Assembly (NCBI RefSeq): GCF_002239585.1
Contig: NZ_NDFH01000003.1
Span: 434,001 to 498,000 of the forward strand
DNA length: 64,000 bases
Direction: 5' to 3'
Source: Psychromonas sp. CD1
GTDB lineage: Bacteria > Pseudomonadota > Gammaproteobacteria > Enterobacterales > Psychromonadaceae
The notes beneath the pieces were generated by a model that had not been told where the DNA came from, did no database searches, and worked only from the letters and a program-made list of their open reading frames with translations. How positions within the stretch are numbered: position 1 is the stretch's first letter; every line of letters begins with the position of its first letter. Below, piece by piece: positions 61,276 to 64,000 of the stretch. The position numbers and the translations under genes are program-made.

Positions 61276-61478
61276 AGATTCAACCTTGAAGTGCATAACC
61301 GCTAAGCCGCAAGTGCGGTTATGTGTTCTGCCATAATTTGAAGTGGCGTTTTAAAAAAAAGTTTCTTTCTCGGTCTATTATTTAGCTGTATTAAATTCAC
61401 CCTTACATCCTCATCACTGACCAATCACATATTCAAGGGCTGATCGCGATACAAGTTATGCACTTATTATTTGAATCT
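61276..61478 (-). mobile_element. Internally deleted IS30-family element with both terminal inverted repeats
   Basis: Two imperfect 24-base inverted repeats face each other at 61276-61299 and 61455-61478; they agree at 19 of 24 positions (AGATTCAA outside, AAGTGCATAAC inside). AGATTCAA recalls the IS30 end. Inside, the minus strand from about 61422 to TAG at 61302 encodes VNLIQLNNRPRKKLFFKTPL and the rest of an IS30 transposase C-terminus. The whole unit is only about 200 bases, so it cannot make transposase but may still be mobilised in trans. Confidence 0.75.
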
Positions 61479-61490
61479 AAGTATCATAGG

Positions 61491-62105
61491 CTAAATAAAA
61501 CGTAGATATAATAAGTAAAAAGCAATGACTACAAATAAAATGCCAATAATTTTATTTGTATATGCTCCCTGCATAAACGACATCTTAATTTTAGATGATA
61601 GTAAGGCTAAAAAACTGAGATAAAAGAAGCCGATTACATTTAAAATGAAACCTAATATTAAAGCTTGCTGTAACATTCCGATAGGCGTTGATGTAGTGAC
61701 AAATTGTGGGATCAAAAAGAGAAAAAAAGTCAAAGCTTTAGGATTAGACAAGTTACTCATAATAGACGTTGTGATAATTTTTGTTTTCTTAATACTAAGA
61801 CTTCCTTTTTGCATGTTGGGCTCTGTATTAAAAATTTGCCATCCCATTCTTAAAAGGTAGAGTGAACTTGCAACTTGAATGGCGGTATTGAGCGTTTCAT
61901 TCAGACTTAAAAATCCTGCAATCAATAGGGCACTGGTAATGGTTAAACTTACCCCTGCTATTAAATTACCAGTTGCAACGAGTAGCCCAGCTTTCCAATT
62001 GAGTGTTTTAGTCATTGTAATGGTTAATAAACTATCGACCCCCGGCATAATAACGAGGATGGTTACGGCGCTGATATAGCCAAATAAAAGCTCTGCTGGA
62101 AACAT
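61491..62105 (-). CDS. LysE/RhtB-family exporter
   Basis: A 204-residue inner-membrane protein of the LysE superfamily, which exports amino acids and related compounds. Six hydrophobic segments are visible. The family signature near the start reads ILVIMPGVDSLLTITMTKTL, GLLVATGNLIAG follows, and LSNPKALTFFLFLIPQF is the conserved central segment. The substrate is unknown. It ends just beside the IS30 remnant. Confidence 0.9.
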   Translation of the reverse strand: MFPAELLFGYISAVTILVIMPGVDSLLTITMTKTLNWKAGLLVATGNLIAGVSLTITSALLIAGFLSLNETLNTAIQVASSLYLLRMGWQIFNTEPNMQKGSLSIKKTKIITTSIMSNLSNPKALTFFLFLIPQFVTTSTPIGMLQQALILGFILNVIGFFYLSFLALLSSKIKMSFMQGAYTNKIIGILFVVIAFYLLYLRFI

Positions 62106-62334
62106 AAATGTACTCTTTTTAAATAATTTTTTAGGTTTGTATTATTATCTTATTCTAATAAGATGAATCGCTATTTTTTAAACATGACCAAATGTGTTGA
62201 TCATCAATTAAACACATTGAGTGGTTGTTTTTATGGTTAATATACTTAAACATAAAAATGTGAATAGGGTGGTTTTAAATACTTATTGATAACTTACAAT
62301 GCACTTAGCCGAATAAACAATATAGAGAAATAAT

Positions 62335-62555
62335 ATGAGAAAAATCATTCTAACGTCAACTCTCACCTGTCCGGAATGCGGAGGCAAGAAAAAAGAAATT
62401 ATGCCGACAAATGCTTGCTTATATTTTTATGAATGTACATATTGTCATAAAACATTTAAACATTTAAACCTTTAACGGGTGATTGTTGTGTGTTTTGTTC
62501 TTTTGGTAACGTTAAATGTCCGCCTATACAAGAAAATATAGCGTGTACCCATTAG
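62335..62555 (+). pseudogene. Small GDCCVxC-type cysteine-rich protein, frameshifted
   Basis: From ATG 62335 the frame reads a Cys-rich domain (LTCPECGGKKKE, CLYFYECTYCHKTF) and stops after 46 codons. The next frame continues the same family at once: LTGDCCVFCSFGNVKCPPIQ, ending at TAG 62553-62555. The break is an 8-base tandem duplication, CATTTAAA at 62453-62460 and 62461-62468. Removing one copy restores a 70-residue protein. The GDCCVxC family is of unknown function and some members are selenoproteins; here the codons are TGT, so Cys. Confidence 0.75.
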
Positions 62556-62590
62556 TTTTAACCTAATACATTTAAAATAAGGAATTATAT

Positions 62591-62980
62591 ATGCAGCCGG
62601 CTCCTATTAAAAAACTAATAACCTTCGATGATTTTGAAAAGTTAGATATTCGTATCGGCACAATAATTTCTGTTTTGGACGTTGCAAAATCAAATAAATT
62701 AATGAAACTTATCGTGGATTTTGGCGATCATACTCGTTCCATTCTTTCTGGTATTAAGCAGGAACGGGGGAATCCTCAAGAATTAGAAGGTAAGCAAGCA
62801 TTATTTGTCGTCAATATTGCAGAACGTAAAATGGCAGGGGAACTATCACAAGGAATGTTATTTGACATCGGCTATGCAGATAAACAAGGAATGTTATTTG
62901 ACATCGGCTATGCAGATAAACAATGTCCTTGTTTAGCGATGCCGGAAGTTCCGGTTGCAAATGGAAGTAGAGCTGGATAG
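62591..62980 (+). CDS. tRNA-binding OB-fold domain protein (CsaA/YgjH/MetG C-terminus type)
   Basis: The 129 residues form one EMAPII-like tRNA-binding domain: FDDFEKLDIRIGTIISVLDV, then KLMKLIVDFGDHTRSILSGI, then ALFVVNIAERKMAGELSQGML. Free-standing versions bind tRNA or act as small chaperones. A 36-base tandem repeat (62852-62887 and 62888-62923) doubles GMLFDIGYADKQ in frame, inserting 12 residues near the C-terminus. That would disturb the last strands, so function is uncertain. Confidence 0.82.
   Translation: MQPAPIKKLITFDDFEKLDIRIGTIISVLDVAKSNKLMKLIVDFGDHTRSILSGIKQERGNPQELEGKQALFVVNIAERKMAGELSQGMLFDIGYADKQGMLFDIGYADKQCPCLAMPEVPVANGSRAG
62848..62923 (+). repeat. 36-base in-frame tandem duplication
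   Basis: Two identical 36-base units, 62852-62887 and 62888-62923, with four further shared bases on the left (ACAA). Homologues have one copy of the encoded GMLFDIGYADKQ. Confidence 0.93.
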
Positions 62981-63503
62981 TAGTAGAGATTTGATTTTAT
63001 ATTTAAGATAGTTAACCTTATTTTTCAGAGCATATCAATATCTGGCGATAACTGTAACAAGAATGGTTACAGCTTGTTTTAACTTCATCTTTAAATCCTA
63101 AATGTATAAAACACCTAAAGGATAATAGTATATTATACATTTTATGTTAAATACAATTATGTTCAATAGCAGGTAAAAAAACAGTAATAACTTCTTTTTA
63201 TTATCTTTACATTCAAGCTATTTAACATAATATGCATTATGCGCAGTATGTGGTTTTGATAAATAGTTGGTTTATCTTTCAATTGCTTATAGATTTATAT
63301 CTGGAACTCATCTTTAAGCCGTTACAGAATACAATTAACTAGCCAAAAGTGAAATACATTTAATAAAAGGAATAAAAAACACCCTATCATTTTACCTGCG
63401 TTTATATACAGTTATTTTGAGATCGTCGCAAAAATGTGACTTTTTCTTAGATTAATAATTAGTATTCATACTTTTAAATATTTTATCTATGACACTTAAA
63501 ATA
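62981..63503. other. AT-rich non-coding region
   Basis: No gene is visible on either strand. A small inverted repeat CTGTAAC...GTTACAG at 63052-63072 is the only clear structure, and it lacks a T tail. The region lies between the tRNA-binding-domain gene and a truncated insertion sequence. Confidence 0.4.
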
Positions 63504-64000
63504 TCACGAATACATTGAATTGAGGTATTTAACCGCTAATACTTCGACCATGCACAGCATGTACCCGCCAAACCAAAGGTGAATATTAAGAGTATCTAGC
63601 GCAGCTGCATTCGCACCACTTTTATCAATGACAACTTTACGGGGTAAGCCACTGCTCTTTATCGCTTTATCAAAGAATGCCCGTGCATCCTGCTCATTAC
63701 GGTTTTCACTTAAATAGAAATCAATAATGGCGCCATATTTATCGACAGCTCTATAGTAATAGACCCACTTACCTTTCACCTTTATGTAAGTTTCATCCAT
63801 TCGCCATGAGTCAGCTACTTTACGTTTGCTTTTTCTGAAACTGGCTTCGAGTAATGGAGCATATTTGGTCACCCAACGGTTTAACGTTGAGTGACCAAAA
63901 TGAATATTACGCTCAGCGAATATCTCTTCTATGTCACGATAGCTAAGTTTGTAAGCAAGATAATAACGCAGTGCCATTATGATGATATCTGGTGGGTAAT
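63504..64000 (-). mobile_element. IS6/IS26-family transposase, truncated at its C-terminus, running off the window
   Basis: Read leftward from the right edge, the protein goes YPPDIIIMALRYYLAYKLSY, HSTLNRWVTKYAPLLE, then the DDE-domain pieces WRMDETYIKVKGKW (first Asp) and VIDKSGANAAAL (second Asp). These are typical of IS6-family transposases. Homology runs on to VEVLAVKYLN and then stops at TGA 63504-63506, before the block that carries the catalytic Glu (usually near VEQDHR). The element is therefore 3'-deleted and inactive; its 5' end lies outside the window. Confidence 0.88.

Noticed and set aside
63419-63440. Terminal inverted repeat of the IS6-family element (GTCGCAAAAATG)
   Set aside because: It loosely recalls IS6-type ends, but the transposase is already cut at about 63515, so an intact end beyond that point is unlikely.

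Overview
The window is a low-G+C gammaproteobacterial chromosome segment. Gene content and synteny suggest a cold-adapted marine member of the Alteromonadales/Vibrionales side of the class, most likely Psychromonas; the genus is an inference. The evidence is an oleABCD olefin cluster of the Shewanella/Colwellia/Psychromonas kind, E. coli-like gene neighbourhoods (nagZ-ycfP-ndh, pdxB-usg, fabB/mnmC, truA-folC-dedD-purF, bioA/bioBFCD), and AT-rich codon use throughout.

Layout. 1-2.9 kb: start of rdgC, a NIF3-family gene and gsk. 3.0-3.75 kb: a five-gene tRNA operon (Pro-Arg-His-Leu-Pro) with promoter and terminator. 4.1-7.6 kb: galETK behind a GalR-type operator, with galK losing its C-terminus. 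7.55-10.5 kb: rbsDAC. 10.59-11.72 kb: pUC-type cloning-vector sequence carrying a foreign enterobacterial sbcC fragment; this is not host DNA in any natural sense. 12-14.2 kb: a frameshifted hypothetical gene, a YebC-family gene and a YgjP metallopeptidase. 14.2-18.9 kb: oleABCD. 19-27.8 kb: mnmC/fabB, pdxB-usg, nagZ-ycfP and ndh. 28-33.7 kb: a Lon-type protease, a DksA-like zinc-finger protein, a membrane coiled-coil protein, an orphan histidine kinase and pabB. 34-44.3 kb: class I fumarase, aspC, pssA, a TauE-type transporter, 4.5S RNA, lpxM, sohB and topA. 45-46 kb: half a dicarboxylate symporter joined to the tail of a cystathionine lyase gene. 46.5-50.6 kb: truA-folC-dedD(truncated)-purF. 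50.7-57.3 kb: asnS and the biotin genes. 57.4-62.1 kb: thiBP, an M20 amidohydrolase, an IS30 remnant and a LysE-type exporter. 62.3-64 kb: a broken GDCCVxC-type gene, a tRNA-binding-domain protein and a truncated IS6-family transposase running off the end.

How it works together. Most of the window is housekeeping: galactose and ribose use, biotin, thiamine uptake, PLP, purine and folate supply, lipid A and phosphatidylethanolamine synthesis, and tRNA modification and charging. The main specialised pathway is oleABCD, which condenses two fatty acyl chains head to head into a long-chain olefin.

The most striking signal is sequence integrity rather than a new system. Besides the vector block there are two abrupt gene-gene fusions (galK/rbs and symporter/metC) and four short tandem duplications at or inside genes (galT, fabB, a GDCCVxC gene and a tRNA-binding protein). 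These may be assembly artefacts or real rearrangements, and raw reads would tell. I found no CRISPR array, prophage, rRNA operon or convincing new defence system.
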